DNA from: Brachypodius melanocephalos
Taxonomy: Eukaryota > Chordata > Aves > Passeriformes > Pycnonotidae
Direction: 5' to 3'
Assembly (NCBI GenBank): GCA_013398615.1
Contig: VZSR01003371.1
Span: 7,608,109-7,672,108 of the forward strand
Length of the DNA: 64,000 nucleotides
In this document: positions 24,704 to 37,550 of the stretch, piece after piece
Layout of the letters: the number at the start of each line of letters is the position of its first letter
How positions within the stretch are numbered: the stretch's first letter is position 1
Notes under the pieces: model-generated
Told to the model about the DNA's origin: nothing
Databases searched by the model: none
What the model saw: only the letters and a program-made list of their open reading frames with translations
Program-made: the position numbers and the translations under genes

Positions 24704-27631
24704 AAATTGTATTTTCCGACTTGGAGCCTCTCACTTGTTTTGCTTGCAAACCTCTACATTGGTACATCTCAGGCTGCAGGTCAGATCCACGGGCCTTTTT
24801 CCTCTCTGAGAATTCTTGCATTCTCAAGAGTTTCCTCTCAGACATGGATCAGTGAAATGTCAGAATTCCTCATGAGAGAGAATGATTTTCAGCTGCCTTC
24901 CTCATTGTTTTGCAGGTAGCTGAAGGAGTGGATTGATTTCCCAGCTGTGCTGCTCCCAGCACTGCTGCACCCCACTGAGGTGTGCAGTGTCACCAGTACA
25001 TTGGAAATACTGAGATCTTCTTCACACATGGATTTATCTGCCCATTTCCAAGATTTTTTTTTCTCATATGTTCAACTGCCATCCGTCTGAGACATTAGGA
25101 GCTAAGGAAAGCTTTCTTGTTAGGCAAACAGTAATGAAGCCAAAATTTCAGGAAAAAGTAACCTGAAAATGCAAAACACTTACAAAGCAGCTTGTATTCT
25201 AAAGTTAAAGATCCCTCACCACAGCCCAATTCACAGTGAGCAATGGCAGGTGCCACCTCTGAGGGATTATGTTGGGGCAGAATTTTGAAGAAGGCTGGAA
25301 GAGAATCCATATGCAGCAGTCTCTGCATTCATGTCCTAAAGCTCACAGAACTATTCTTCAGTGGTGGCAACAAAATTCTGTCAATTAAAAGAAGCTTCAG
25401 CTGAAAAGTTGTCGTAAATCTTTTCTATTTAAAGGTGCTGGAGACATGCTGGATTGCTGAGCTCAAGAAGATACCTCCTGGGGTGATTTTATTTTAAATG
25501 GAAATGCCTCACAGGCATTTCTATTTAATAACCAAATGGAGGCAGCTCCTCATTTATTCCATTTCTGTTTGAACCTTTGTAATGGCTTTTGTATAATTAA
25601 TTGAGAAAATATAGTAAGTTATAATTGAGCTGGTATTCTCTTTCAAGGTAGACTTATGTTTTTATTTCCTTCCAGAGGATTTTCTTTCCACTCCATATTC
25701 ATGTGTTGCTTCTCTAAATCTCAGGAGGGGATGTACAAATGCATGAACGGAAATATATAAGCATGAACAAATCAGAAATGCTCAGATCTGAGGCATCTCA
25801 AATTAAAATAATCCTTATTCAGCTGCCAGAATCTTTTCTCCCTTAAGGATATTTCTGCTGCCTAGAACTACCAGTAAAGTCTCAAAAGAGCTTCTGTAAT
25901 TGCTGCCTTCTGAATCCTGGGTTTTAGAGGCAATGTGACATTTATTATTACTACAATATGACATCAATTATTATTACCATTGTTCTGTGGTAAAAGAAAC
26001 AGCAGTTCAGATTACGGATTTTTCACAGCAAAATCTCAGCGATAAGAAGGAAGACAAGAGCTCTAACACGCTTTTCAAGTACATCTCCAGGCTTTTCCAA
26101 CATGAACTGGTGATTCCATGAAGCTGGAGCATGGACAGTGATGTGAAATTCCCAGTGAAGGAGCTGCTTCACCTGGAAGGGTGTGGACAGTGTCTGCTGC
26201 ACAGCCACTCCCACACAAACAAGAGCTTTTCTTAACCTGGCTTAGCACAGAACTTGCAAGCCTGTCTAGCATTTTGTTCACCAGACCTGTGTCAAAGTGA
26301 AGTTTTTTGCAAAAGCCAGTTTTCATGTCTGCAAACTCCTCTTGGCTTTCTCCTCTTCCTAGTCATTTGCTGTTCATAAATTCCTGCTTTCATTTCCTTC
26401 CTTCTTTCTTCCACATTTCAGCTAGGATGTCAGTTGGAAATAAAAACATTGACGCACTCTTGTTTTACAGGGATTCACCTGGATCCATGTATGGAAGACA
26501 TTGAGTTGGTTTGTGTTATCCCTGCCAGTTTTGCTCAGATTATGTGCTGCTGTTTCAGGCTTCCTGCTGATGCTTTTATTTACCTCTGAGCCACATTGGC
26601 TTAGAAGTGACTGGTAAGCATGTGGTGGGGCAGGTAGGTAAGCTTTTACAGGTGGCACCTTTGCCTCTCTCAGCAAGGCTGGCAGGGACCAGGCTGTCAT
26701 CTCTTGACAGCTCTTGTCTGGACCAAGGTCACTGTCAGTCTGACAACCTGTCATCCTCAATCAGCTGTAAACTTAATTTAAGGATTAATTAAGGGGCTAA
26801 AAGAAAACCTTGATGGAAAGACACAGCACTTAAGTCCCTGAATGCCTCCATGGTTGCAAGAAAACCAGAGTCTCAGTCAATGGCTGGCTGAGCGCCCTTG
26901 TCTGTATCTTCTCATTTTAGCAGATTTCTCTCAAAGGTGTCATGGGCTCACACAGAATTTTTTCTTTCTCTTCTTAGCTTTAGAGAGACGTAAGAGTAAA
27001 ATGGACTGTATGCTGTCATATTACCATTTTTTAATAGTTGTGTATGATGACCAGTTCTGTGAGGTGTTTATAGGGACCAACTGAAGCCAACTGAAGGTGT
27101 CCTGAAACCTTGTTTTCCAGAGCTTAAGAGGTGTTGGTAAATTTACTTTGACATGAAGACACGTCTGTTCTGTTTGCTGCTACTTTAGCTGTTGCATACA
27201 GAGAAATCTTGGAAAAACTGGTGTGGAAACACCTCTAAATATTTGAAAGAAAACCAGCAAGTATGTCAGTAGCTGATGATATGCCAAATTAAAACTATTC
27301 CTCTTGCATCTTTAGGTACTGCCATTGGATGGTTTACAGACTGTTTGTCTTGAACCTATATTTGAACAAGAATTTAAGCTATATTTAATTTCTGTTTACT
27401 CCCTGTTGATTTTAATAGTGCCCCAAATACTGTGATGACTGTAACTCTGGCTGTGATTTCAGTCTATTATTCACTTATCATTAATAAAAATCAAACACTG
27501 TCCTTTATGCAAGAAAAATAAGAGGTGACTAGCAAAGGTGCAAATGGGGTCCACTTGAAATGGCTCTTCTCCACACCATATTGAGTTAGTTTTGTTTTGA
27601 ATGGCTTTTTAAAGGAATATTTATGTGCAAG
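24704..27631. other. Unique DNA after the gap, no gene seen
   Basis: No gene that I can support. The sequence 'attgttttgcag' followed by 'gtagct' near 24888-24905 resembles an acceptor directly followed by a weak donor, but nothing around it looks coding. Frames up to 112 codons (26422-26760, minus) have no domain. Confidence 0.5.
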
Positions 27632-27648
27632 AAAAAAAAAAAAAAAAA
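27632..27648 (+). repeat. Poly-A tract (17 A)
   Basis: A run of 17 A followed by gaaaaggga. No retrogene body is seen upstream. Confidence 0.9.
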
Positions 27649-30600
27649 GAAAAGGGAGGCTTTTAACTTGGTCATTCCAAGTCAATATCCTTCTGAGCAC
27701 AGATTTCAACAATGTAGGGTAATTAAATGTAGTCAGTTCATCTGAGGTCACAAGTAATAACTGAAATACATACACTGGCATTCTTCAGGGAAAATAATTT
27801 CTGTAAGTAGTGTAATTCTAAGTATACATTACTGCCAAATTGTCTAGTAATGTTCAGAAAGCATCCTCTGTTTTCTCTCAATTTTCTATTGTATCTGAAC
27901 TATACACGTCTCTCCAATTATTTAAAAATTATTTGAGGAAAATCCTGAGTGTCAGCTCTACAATGAGGCTCAAGAGTCCAGTATGATTGCAGAAAATATT
28001 CTGGTGACTTTTTTGAATTTCAGAGTGACAATTAATTTAACAATATGATAGATATCCAACCTCTAATCAATTAGCTTGGGAAATGCTAGCCAGATAATTT
28101 CAATGGTTTTCCAGGCCAGAAATGCCACTCTGACTGTATATCCTGAACTCAGAACACACACTATAAACCTTCATTCAATGGCTTCTCTTACAACATGTGA
28201 AATGTTTTGCTCAAATTTTCTTTTTGGAAACATCAAAGTCTTTTGATAGTTCGAAATTTTAAAGCACATGTAAAGACTGAGCAGAAGGGAAGATGGAAGT
28301 GAAGTTCTGAACTTCAAAACTTAGATCTGCATGTGTGCATACACATAAAGAAACAGCTTTATGTGGAGTCTCAAGTATAAATGTGTGTCTTTGTGTAAAT
28401 ATGCACTCTGGTGTGAAGAGAAACACCACCATGATCCATGTTCACATCCATTGAAAATGTGAATTACCCTTCTCTGCTGCAGCCTCCTAATATTCTCTTC
28501 CAGATTTCTAGTCTTTCTCTACCATATTCCTGCTTTTTCCTTTGCACCCTGTTATTTGCAGAATTTCCTTATTACAGCTGGCTTGAAAGGAAAAAAAAAT
28601 TCCAGAGAAAACATTCTTCATTGAAATTTGATGATTTACTCAAACTGTCATGTTTGATGCAGATCTATTCAGACAAAGTCTGGTGGTGGTGATGTTTTTG
28701 TCAGCTTCTCCTCCTGGCACCCTGACAGTCACTTCCATGGCTCGTAGGAGACACCAGAAGTCCTGACAAGACCCAGACACCCCCAGACTTTTACAGGAGG
28801 AAAATCTTCCCCATTATTTTGGATCTGTGACCTCACATCTTTTAATGAAAAATTTCAAACCTGAGTTTTCAGTTATGAGCTGTAAGTTGGCCAGTGTCTG
28901 AAGAATCATGAATCTGGGGTGAGGAACAGCTTTTTCCACGCTGTCTTGCTCCTCATGTGATACATTTGTCAGGTTAGAAGGTAGATCTGAATATAATCTG
29001 GATACCTACCAAACAACTCTAGCTCTTTTCTCCTAATTTTTGAATTTAAAATTTCGTTTTTGTATTTCTTCTTAAACTTTTATTTTCTTTTTCTTTTCAC
29101 TAGATGAATTAAGATTTCTTAAATGATATTTTGCTTAACTTAATATTCCAACTTATGTTCAGAAAAGCAAATAACAAAGTCATCAAAACTTGGATGAACC
29201 AAGGAATGCTTTAAGTAATCTATCATCAGAACAAAGCCCAAAAAAGCCAAAGACAACAATAAAAGTTGCCACAGCAAAGCCGAACCACAAAAGTGCTGGA
29301 GGCCAAGAGAGTATTGATTTCAAGTCACAGATATAAAGAGGTATTGTCACAACTCCATGTTTATTAGAAAAAATATTTAGATCTACAGCTGCTTATACCT
29401 GCATGACACTGCAGTATGAGTTCCCATCCAAAGAATGTTATATCTATTAAAAAAAGAGTAAAAAGAGAGTATAAACCAAATAAATATTACAATATTCTGT
29501 GGAAAACATTATCGTTTCAAAACTACTAAATAAAAGAATTTCCATTTCTCTGACTCAGCTGACATATCACACATTTCATCTAAGACGAAAGAACACTTAT
29601 CTTTGAAGAATAAAGTAAACATTGCTAAATGAAAGCTTCGAAATTCCCCTGTGTTCCAGTAAGCTAGGATCTGAGTTTCATGGCTTGTTTCACAACAATC
29701 TGCTCAAAAATTACTAAAGATATTCTGTAATTTTTTAGACCAACGCATTCTCCTTGGCATAAAATGTAAAGCAGCAATGACAGTTTCTCCTGCTACAAAA
29801 GTGAAAAAGGTGAAAACAGAAGGCACTGGAAACTGAAGATAAACTGAAACCTCCTACCAGATTACTTGGAATACTGAGTCCCACTGAGCTGGAAGAACAA
29901 ATCTTAACATCATAGGGGAAACATTTGATGGATTTGATGAATTTTTCCTTAATTTCAATAAGAATTTGGTAGGAGCAGTGTTGTTAGATAAGTTAAAAAG
30001 ATTGAAATATAATTTTTTTTGTCATCCTAAATAGAGAATGGCTTTAGATTGCCCCACAGGCTTTAACTCTGGCAATAGTTCCTTTTAGCTGAAAATTCAT
30101 TTTTGGAGATAGCCTTTCATGCCTGTCAGTTTTCTTGTTGAGAGGAAAAATCAAGGCACTCTTCTCTTGTAGTTCTTAATGAGACAGCCTTGACATCTGG
30201 AAATTGGAGAAAATCTTTAATGGTTGTGAATCACTAATGACCAGGAAAGAGTTACTGGAATAACCTGGCTTCCTTTGCAAATGGCATCTTGGTTTAATGA
30301 ATTAGCACCAACTGTTCATTCTCTTCAGTTTTTAAAGTGAAATTCTTTCCCAGGATTTTATCTGAATGTAAAATAAGCACTACTCCTTTCTCTACTTTGT
30401 ATTATGATTCACAAATACGTGGCTGCTCTAAAAAGGAAGGTTTGAACAGAGAAGAGGCTGAGTCTTGGCTATGATGAGTAAGTCAACTATGTGAGAAAAA
30501 AAAAATTAAACATGTGGATAGATGTAAGGCTGTCCTCTTTAGGGAGAACACGAGAGAGGAAAAAAAATCATGCTCTTCTATACATTTATATATGTGCGTG

Positions 30601-31544
30601 TGTACCTGTGCATTTATTTAATTTTTTAAAAATTTCATTACAAATGTTCTTATCTGGGAAAGACACACAAGACAAGGAGTTACCCATGAATACTGAAAAA
30701 TTGACTGCAAAAATGCAATGTGAAAAAACTGGAGGTATTAACTTCCAGACTGGAGTTTTGCAGGTGCCTGAAAATATATGTAAAGGAGATTAAAGGATAT
30801 AAATCTTTATCTCAGAAAAACTTTGCATAATATATAATAACAGTTAATTGTAAAGAAGAATTTTTATCTGCTTGTTTTTTATACCACATCCACCCACTGG
30901 TACCTTCTTATCTGTCATAGGGGAAAGTGCCCCAGAGATATTGAATTATCTGAGGTCAACACAGAGCTCTCCTGCAGTGTCTGTCCAGGGGTTTTTAGGG
31001 CAAAATTTTTCCAATTTCAGAAAACTTGAGTGTGAAGCAACTATTGGTACAAACTAAAGTCACTAGGAAATGAAAGCCAATTTTCCAGTATATCCATGTC
31101 TGGAACAGTAATTTTCTTGTACCTAAGGCAACAGATGGATCACCCAGGGCACCCTTTCCTGATGACACGAGTGAGAGGATAACTAAGTGAGCCAGGGTCT
31201 GGTCTGCATCTGAGAATGGAAGGAGCATTGGTGGGAGGTCATTGATGAAGCACCACTCAGCAAATGAGCAGCCAGGTAAATCCAAGGAATAGAAAAGTCC
31301 GTGCAAAATGTCTCTTGTTGTCAGCAGGTCTTGAATGGTCTTTGATGGACCTGAGAAGAGAGAAGATTAAGGTGAGCCTTTCTGGAGAGAAACGTGGCAA
31401 ATGTTGGGCTGCCTTTGTAAAGGGTTTATTTTCCATTTAATGAAGATGTACTTTACCTAAATCTCACCATCTATACAGCATCCTCAAAACTCAGCTTGAG
31501 GGGTGGTCTGGGCACTCTCTTGCCTCCTGATGCACCTGGTGTGC
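27649..31544. other. Unique AT-rich DNA, no gene seen
   Basis: No supportable gene. Around 29040-29100 the + strand is T-rich low complexity. Around 29160-29280 it is A-rich. The right end borders retroviral sequence. Confidence 0.5.
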
Positions 31545-31668
31545 TGATCCTTTTTGGGGACAAATCAGCCTCTTGTCACCTCTTCGCTGCTGCTCTTCAT
31601 TTCTGCAGAGAAATTAAGGATTTTTTTGTACTGCTGCTTTACAAGCTGGAGCTGGAGACCACAATATA
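31545..31668 (-). mobile_element. Residual ERV leader sequence downstream of the PBS
   Basis: On the minus strand this directly follows the primer-binding-site-like motif of the adjacent LTR, so it should be the 5' untranslated leader of the old provirus. No gag-like reading frame can be recognised before sequence identity is lost. The left limit is my estimate. The rest of the provirus is absent, so the copy is a 5' fragment. Confidence 0.35.
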
Positions 31669-31683
31669 GCATTCCTGGTGCCA
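31669..31683 (-). other. Retroviral primer-binding site, tRNA-Leu-like
   Basis: Reading the minus strand, TGGCACCAGGAATGC follows the LTR end. It differs at only a few positions from the complement of the 3' end of tRNA-Leu (the UAA isoacceptor, as remembered), beginning with the invariant TGG. The spacer to the LTR's terminal CA is about 9 nt, longer than usual. This suggests a small insertion or a slightly wrong LTR boundary. Confidence 0.5.
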
Positions 31684-31692
31684 TTTCCAAAT

Positions 31693-32241
31693 TGCCCGAC
31701 CGACCGTGGCACCGGAGCAAATCAGAAGATCCCGTCTGTAGCTTCACCGTGACTTTGGGGCACCTGTGGGTTCTTCTCACTGAGAAACCTTCAGAGATGG
31801 CGAAAGTGAGGGAGAAAGAAGACTCTGCTGCTGTGCTTGAGTTTATTGTTCCATTGTGGGAAGCAGCCAGGACAAGGGTCTTGACCTGGTGAAATTCCTG
31901 GCCGTTATTTTATTGATGGGAGTGTCTTACAAGAGATAAGGAGAAGGTCCAACGGGAAAATACAAAAAATCATACAAAATGGGATAGACAACGGCTATCA
32001 CCAGTGGGAATAGAGGGTGGGGGGTAAGGTTTGTGCTCGGCCAATAATTGACAAGGTCCTCCGAAGTTTCTCGAAGAAGGGGAAAGGCCTTGGGGTGGGT
32101 GACCAGGTCCCAGGGGGTGGGGGCTTTCAGGAGAAGACCATAGTGAGTTTTGGGTAGGGGTGCAGAGAACAAACCATTATACAAAACTAAACAATCACTA
32201 AAAAACATATAAAAGAGCTAAAACCACACCACCACACCACA
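31693..32241 (-). mobile_element. Endogenous retrovirus LTR (5' LTR, minus strand)
   Basis: On the minus strand the block begins TGTGGTGTGG and ends ...GGTCGGTCGGGCA, giving the TG...CA ends of an LTR of about 549 bp. Two AATAAA signals occur in LTR orientation (complement of 31909-31914 and of 31842-31847). A GT/C-rich polypyrimidine U3 precedes them and a CpG-containing U5 follows. The sequence immediately after the 3' boundary looks like a primer-binding site, which marks this as a 5' LTR rather than a solo LTR. I found no target-site duplication and no purine tract before the LTR. Boundaries are approximate and the family name is not assigned. Confidence 0.6.
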
Positions 32242-35200
32242 AGGCAGCACAATTTCTTTATAGGTCCAGTAATTCCCATGAACATTTGGAGCCATTTCAT
32301 TCCAATTTGGTACGATGTGGTAAATTAAACTGTTGAAGTGCTGTCAAACTTCAATGAGAATATAAACTCCACATTTTTGCACTCAAAGCATCCATGACAA
32401 TTTGCAGAAGGCAGGACAGAGCTAAGAGGCAACAGCAAAAAGGAGGATTTTGTGTAAAATACAGTGACTTCTGTCCAATTCACAGACGTAGCAAATAAAT
32501 TTAAAAAAAAAAAGGTAGATGATACTGAAAGAGGTTATTAGTGAGAGCTGAGTCTCATTAGGATCCCCTGCAGGTTCAGGGATCATTTCTTGTTCTTGTC
32601 AGCTCTCGAAGCTCAGATGCTTCTGCAGAGCTCAAAGTACACAACGTGCAGGGCTTTGACAATCAGTTTCAGAAACAATAGCCCATCTTCTCAATCCCCA
32701 GTGCTTCCTTGCTTTTTCGTCACACTGAAACATCAGCTTCTCTTATGTTACTCCAATCTGTGCATGCTCTCCTGAAGAAAGAGTGGAATGTGACAGGTTT
32801 AATTTAATTCAAATATTTAGGGTGTGACTTTAAATTTGAACAAAAATTTTTGTACTTAGAAGATCGCACACAATTGTCCAGCAAACTTCTCCCCTAGTCT
32901 GTGTGAAAGAAGATTATTTGAGCCATTTTTCTCTTTTCTGCTTGAGTTCTTTACTTGGAAAAGTTGTTGGCATGAATGTGGAAAATATGTAAACTGTTCT
33001 CAAAAAGAAGAAAGGCCTGTGAGCTGAAAGGCAAATGCAGATATTGATGAGACAGTGTGGGGAAAACATCAAGAGCAGAAATGGGGTCAAATATAGGAAT
33101 GTCAGATACAACCACTGACCTGCCCTTAAGTAGCAGGGGATGGCCTGGCTGTCAAGTTTAAAAGAAAATTATGAGATAAAGATGATTTCTTGGGAGATAT
33201 TCACCTAATCTGTGGAATTTTAATTATTGTAGTAGAGCCAACTGAATGTAATGCTTACTATGATAAATCCTAAAGATGAGGAGACATTTGAATTTAAAAA
33301 AAATGGGGGGATGTTGGCCAAACATGAAGAAGTTGATACATGAAGAGCTGACACTTTAATAATTGAAGTGCCCATCTCTTCTGAAAAATTTGGACTACAT
33401 TTTAGATAACTCTGATCCTAGGAAACTTAAGGACCTTTATTTGCATCTTGTATTAATTGGTCGTCAGTAAAACTGTTCAATACATATTTCCTGAATTCTC
33501 CTCGTGATTTTAGGGTTCCTTTCCTAGTATGTAATTAAAATTATCATCTGTGTAACATTAGGATATGCAGATATAATAGTGAGATGTTTCACAAAATTAG
33601 CACCTGAAAATGCAAATTGGTCCTAACTCCAACACTGTTAGGGACAAATTCTTTGCTACCTACTCAATCAGATACCTTTGTTAAATTCTTATTTTGCTTC
33701 AGAAAGTCTCAGCCCCTTAAGTGTAAACATACTCCAAGACAAAATACTTCTCTCTGGAGATGATGAGGGTTTGATGCAGATCTATTAGAACCAAAAATGT
33801 GTGGTAGAAATATATCTGTTCCAGTAAAAAATTTGGGAAAAATGTCTTGGCTCAAGGACAAAATCTCAGTTTATGAAAGAAAGCTGTATTTGTCACTGTC
33901 ACCCTCTTTTGGATTTTAAGCAAGACACTAGGAAATGTTTTGGGTTTTTGTTTTTATAGAATAAAAACTTCTGGAAAACTTGCAGGATTTGTAGGAGTTT
34001 CACTTTTATTCAGCCTGTACTGAGAATTTATATATTATCAGGAGTAAGAGGTCAGTTGTAAAGGTGGGAGTCAAGTTTTGTCTGCAGTTTAAACACACAC
34101 ATCCATACACACAGGAACTATGATGTATAGGCAAGCCTTATAATAATAATTCACATTTATTACGTGTGCAGGTGTGTGAGTGTGTTTGTGTAAGTATCTG
34201 TGCACACACCACAGTACAATTAACAAATATCACCAGATGATTCACAGTCATGATTTGGGAGCCCCGGAAGCCAGAGCTGTGCATCCACATGACAAATTTT
34301 AATCAAAACATGATTGTTACAATACTGTTCCTGTTACTCTAGGGACCAAGCTCTTTAAGTTAATCCAGCCTGGAGTCTTGTTCTTTGCTGTGATTTATTG
34401 CAGTGTTTGAATATTCAGGATGTTTTCCCTGACAAATGAACAACACAGCACAACGTGCTGACAGCTACTGAAGTATTTGTCCATCTGCTGACCCAGGGAC
34501 ATCCTTGTGTTTAGAAGGCTGACAGCTCTTGACTGATTAAAATTACTCAGGCTGCTTTGAATTGGACTCACTCATTTCCACTCAGAACTGTACACATGGC
34601 TGGAAAGGTGACAAGTCACTGTTGCATCTTGAGTGATTAAGTCCTAGTCAAGGGTAACGATGGTAATAACAGCCTGACAAGAGAATCTTCCACATAAATA
34701 AGAGTAGTAAAATCAACAGTGCTGTCAGCCTATTTGCATAGTTTCCTGCATGGAAATTTCAGAGCCTAAGATGAGCAGAAAGGAAATAAAGAGCCATCAT
34801 GTTTACTACCGTGTCCCACATTAAACATCTGCTCTACAATGGCATCGTTTGTCTGCTGTTGGTTTTACACGTTGGTGCAGCAATTACTTGGGCATTGCTC
34901 CTGTGAAGAATTGCTACCCAACATCCTCGAGACCAAGAGCGTAATTGGGGTTTAGAAAAAGATGAGAAGCTTATATGAGTGGTAGGATACTGTCAAGTCA
35001 TGTACATAAGCCACACATATAAGAAATATTTATCTGTGTGTTTTCAGGCACAAATAAAATATCAGATTACAGCAGCCAGAAAATTACTTCCAGATTTGTA
35101 CATTGCTGTTCTTCAACTACATCCCTAAATTTGATGGTGACCCATGTCAGAGATAAACAGCATAAATGAAGTGCTCTGTGCTTCAATCTGGGTATTTGCG

Positions 35201-36153
35201 TGCTTCTGTCACTATTTGTTATCACCAGAAATGTGGTAATTACCACTGATGTCTCAGTGCTGGATCTATAACATGTCAAAAGAAGAAAAGAGCACTGACA
35301 CAAGGTATGGGTCAAACCCAAGTGTTTCCATAGAGGTAGAAAAAAACCCTGTCATTTTGAAGAATTCAAGGTGCTTGGTAGTAGGTTTATAAATATGTGT
35401 AAATAGAAATTATTCCTTTTTACCATCAGAAAAAGACAAATGGGGAAGGATTTTTGGGCCAACAGGTAACACAGCCTGCATGCTGAAGTACCTGCTTTGA
35501 GAATGCATTTCTGCTTTTCCACAGTCACCAAATGACTCCCTGGTTGCTTTGTTTCCAGATATTTGAGCCATTCACATTATCTTTACTCAGGACCCTAGAG
35601 TGAGGATTTGTGAGTTCTGATGAAATTTAACACTGTATGTAGCCACATATACAGGCAGGACCCAAAAATGACAGCAACAGCAAGTGTTATAAAAATCATC
35701 ATAAAATCTTGTTCTAGATATCAAAAACTCCAACTGATTTTGCAAGGATTTAAAACCAGACACTAGAGGTGGGAGTGTAAGACCCTTGGCCCTTCCTAAC
35801 AACAATGAAGCACAGATAGAAGTGAGCAGGCTGGGACTGAGCTCCTTCACTGCTTCCAGACCAGCGTGAGGCTGCATTTCAGTGACACAACATTACTGAC
35901 ACCCAGACTTCAGAGAATTGCAAATACCTCGTCTTGATATCTTTGTTCCTTGGCATGCCAGCCAAGCCTGTTCTGGGCTGATGGTTCTTCCAGTTAATGG
36001 ATTGGGACTCAAGGCCAATTTGTAGCTGATTGAGAAGAGTGTCAATGAATGTCAACGAGTGGAAGAAATTCCTGTTATAATGCCAATTGCCACTGCATAT
36101 AAAAGTTCTGATTTTGTATGTGGCTCTGGTATCCTCAAGACTTAGAAGAGAGA
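32242..36153. other. Unique DNA, no gene seen
   Basis: No supportable gene. Weak CA-rich (about 34092-34113) and GT-rich (about 34164-34192) patches occur. The segment 34640-34960 has low repetitiveness and mixed composition with octamer-like 'atttgcat'-type cores, so it is a candidate conserved noncoding segment only. Confidence 0.45.
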
Positions 36154-36171
36154 TTTTTTTTTTTTTTTTTT
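36154..36171 (+). repeat. Poly-T tract (18 T)
   Basis: An uninterrupted run of 18 T. No associated retrogene is recognised. Confidence 0.9.
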
Positions 36172-36900
36172 GAGTCTAACTGCAAATGGGCCAGTAATGA
36201 GCTGTAGCAATAACCTTTAATAGAATTTATATGTAGATAAGATAATTTCCTCAAAATTTCAAAGTAATTTTCCATTGTATAACAAATCCACAGAATAGTG
36301 GTTGGTAGTATTGACATAATTCTTCATTAATCTCAACTGAATGGTTATGAAAGTAACATGCTGTTGGTCTTTTCCAGGTGAGTTTTGTTGGATTCGCTGT
36401 AGAACAGCTCTCTATCTTCAGTTTCCTTCCAGTGGCATTGCACCACTCATTCTTGAGAAGAAGAAGAGATTAAAACACTGGGGGGGGAAAGAAAGAATAT
36501 GTCAGATCATGACAAAGAAACTAAAAGACCTGCTTTGAGATCCTAAGGAACCTGACTGCATGAAAGTCACCTCCTTTATTAACATACTGAGCTTTCAGAT
36601 GAGACTCTGAGATGAAATGAGTCAAATGAGTCTACGGTGTCAAAGTAGATTCTAAATCTTCATTTTGCTAGGGTTGGAGCTGGCAAGAAATCAGATGCTG
36701 AAATGAAGCTGGGTTAGGGATTTGTGAGGAGTTAAAATTCCAGCACCATGGGAGACACTTTCTCTGTATTTTCCATCCCAGTTGCACTTGCAAGATAAGG
36801 CAGATGCTTACAGATGAATGACTGCATGTATAACGTAAGTACCTTCAGATTTAAAATTATCTACCCGTGGATAGAACTCATTTTAGCTTTGCACAACGGA
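36172..36900. other. Unique DNA with a recursive-splice-like motif
   Basis: No gene. At 36366-36383 the + strand reads ggtcttttccag|gtgagt, a polypyrimidine-AG acceptor fused directly to a consensus donor (junction 36377/36378). If the window lies in a long intron transcribed to the right, this could be a recursive splice point. Otherwise it is chance. Confidence 0.25.
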
Positions 36901-37550
36901 ACATTTCCCTCTCTAATATTCAGATGCAGAAGGAAGCCACACTTAGGCGTGTGTGTCTAAATCATCAGTCTTTTTGCAAATAATCAAAATGCAGAAGGAA
37001 CGAGTGAGATAAGCACCAGAAAAATCCACAGCAACTGTTAGTTTTCTCCCTTTTTCAGCGAAATCTGGATTGCTGGATTTGGCCAGCAGTGTTAGTTACA
37101 TTTTTCCTAATTGGCAGCCAATCAAAATTATTACTACACTTTTGAAGGCAGGGGGAAAAAGAAAACATCTGATGTTTTTAATTTCTCAAGCACAGGTCAT
37201 TGTTAACAAGCGTTCTCAAGAGCAAACAGCTTTGCTCTAACCACAAAACCCTTGTACTTCATTAGATTGTACAAATAAGTGGCTCACACTCTCCATTTGC
37301 TCTCTCTGGCAGCCAATAATTGTAATGATCAGATTCACAGAATTTTAATGGCTTCAAACGTAATACAATCAAGTGCAGACACTTTCCATTATCCAATTTT
37401 TTATGATGTTTATTCTTTATTTCTTCTTTGGCCTTTAGCTGCTTATACTGTTGTGCGGGAAAAAATAAACTCATTATTCTTGTTTGGTTTTCTCTCAGTA
37501 GTTGTTTGGGCATTTTATTTTCAACACTTCTGCTAACTCTCGATATCACT
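36901..37550. promoter_or_regulatory. Candidate noncoding regulatory segment
   Basis: Noncoding sequence dense in transcription-factor-like cores. There is a perfect inverted pair of CCAAT boxes, ATTGGCAGCCAAT, at 37110-37122. A further gcagccaataattgtaat lies near 37310, and there are several TAATT/ATTA cores. The texture resembles conserved developmental enhancers, but I cannot see conservation or activity. The overlapping open frames of about 85-95 codons on both strands have no domain. Confidence 0.22.

Noticed and set aside
24564..24845. Open frame spanning the N gap
   Set aside because: The middle is unresolved bases, so continuity of the frame is meaningless.
27601..27648. Processed pseudogene ending in the poly-A tract
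   Set aside because: No coding remnants, no polyadenylation signal in position upstream and no flanking target duplication seen.
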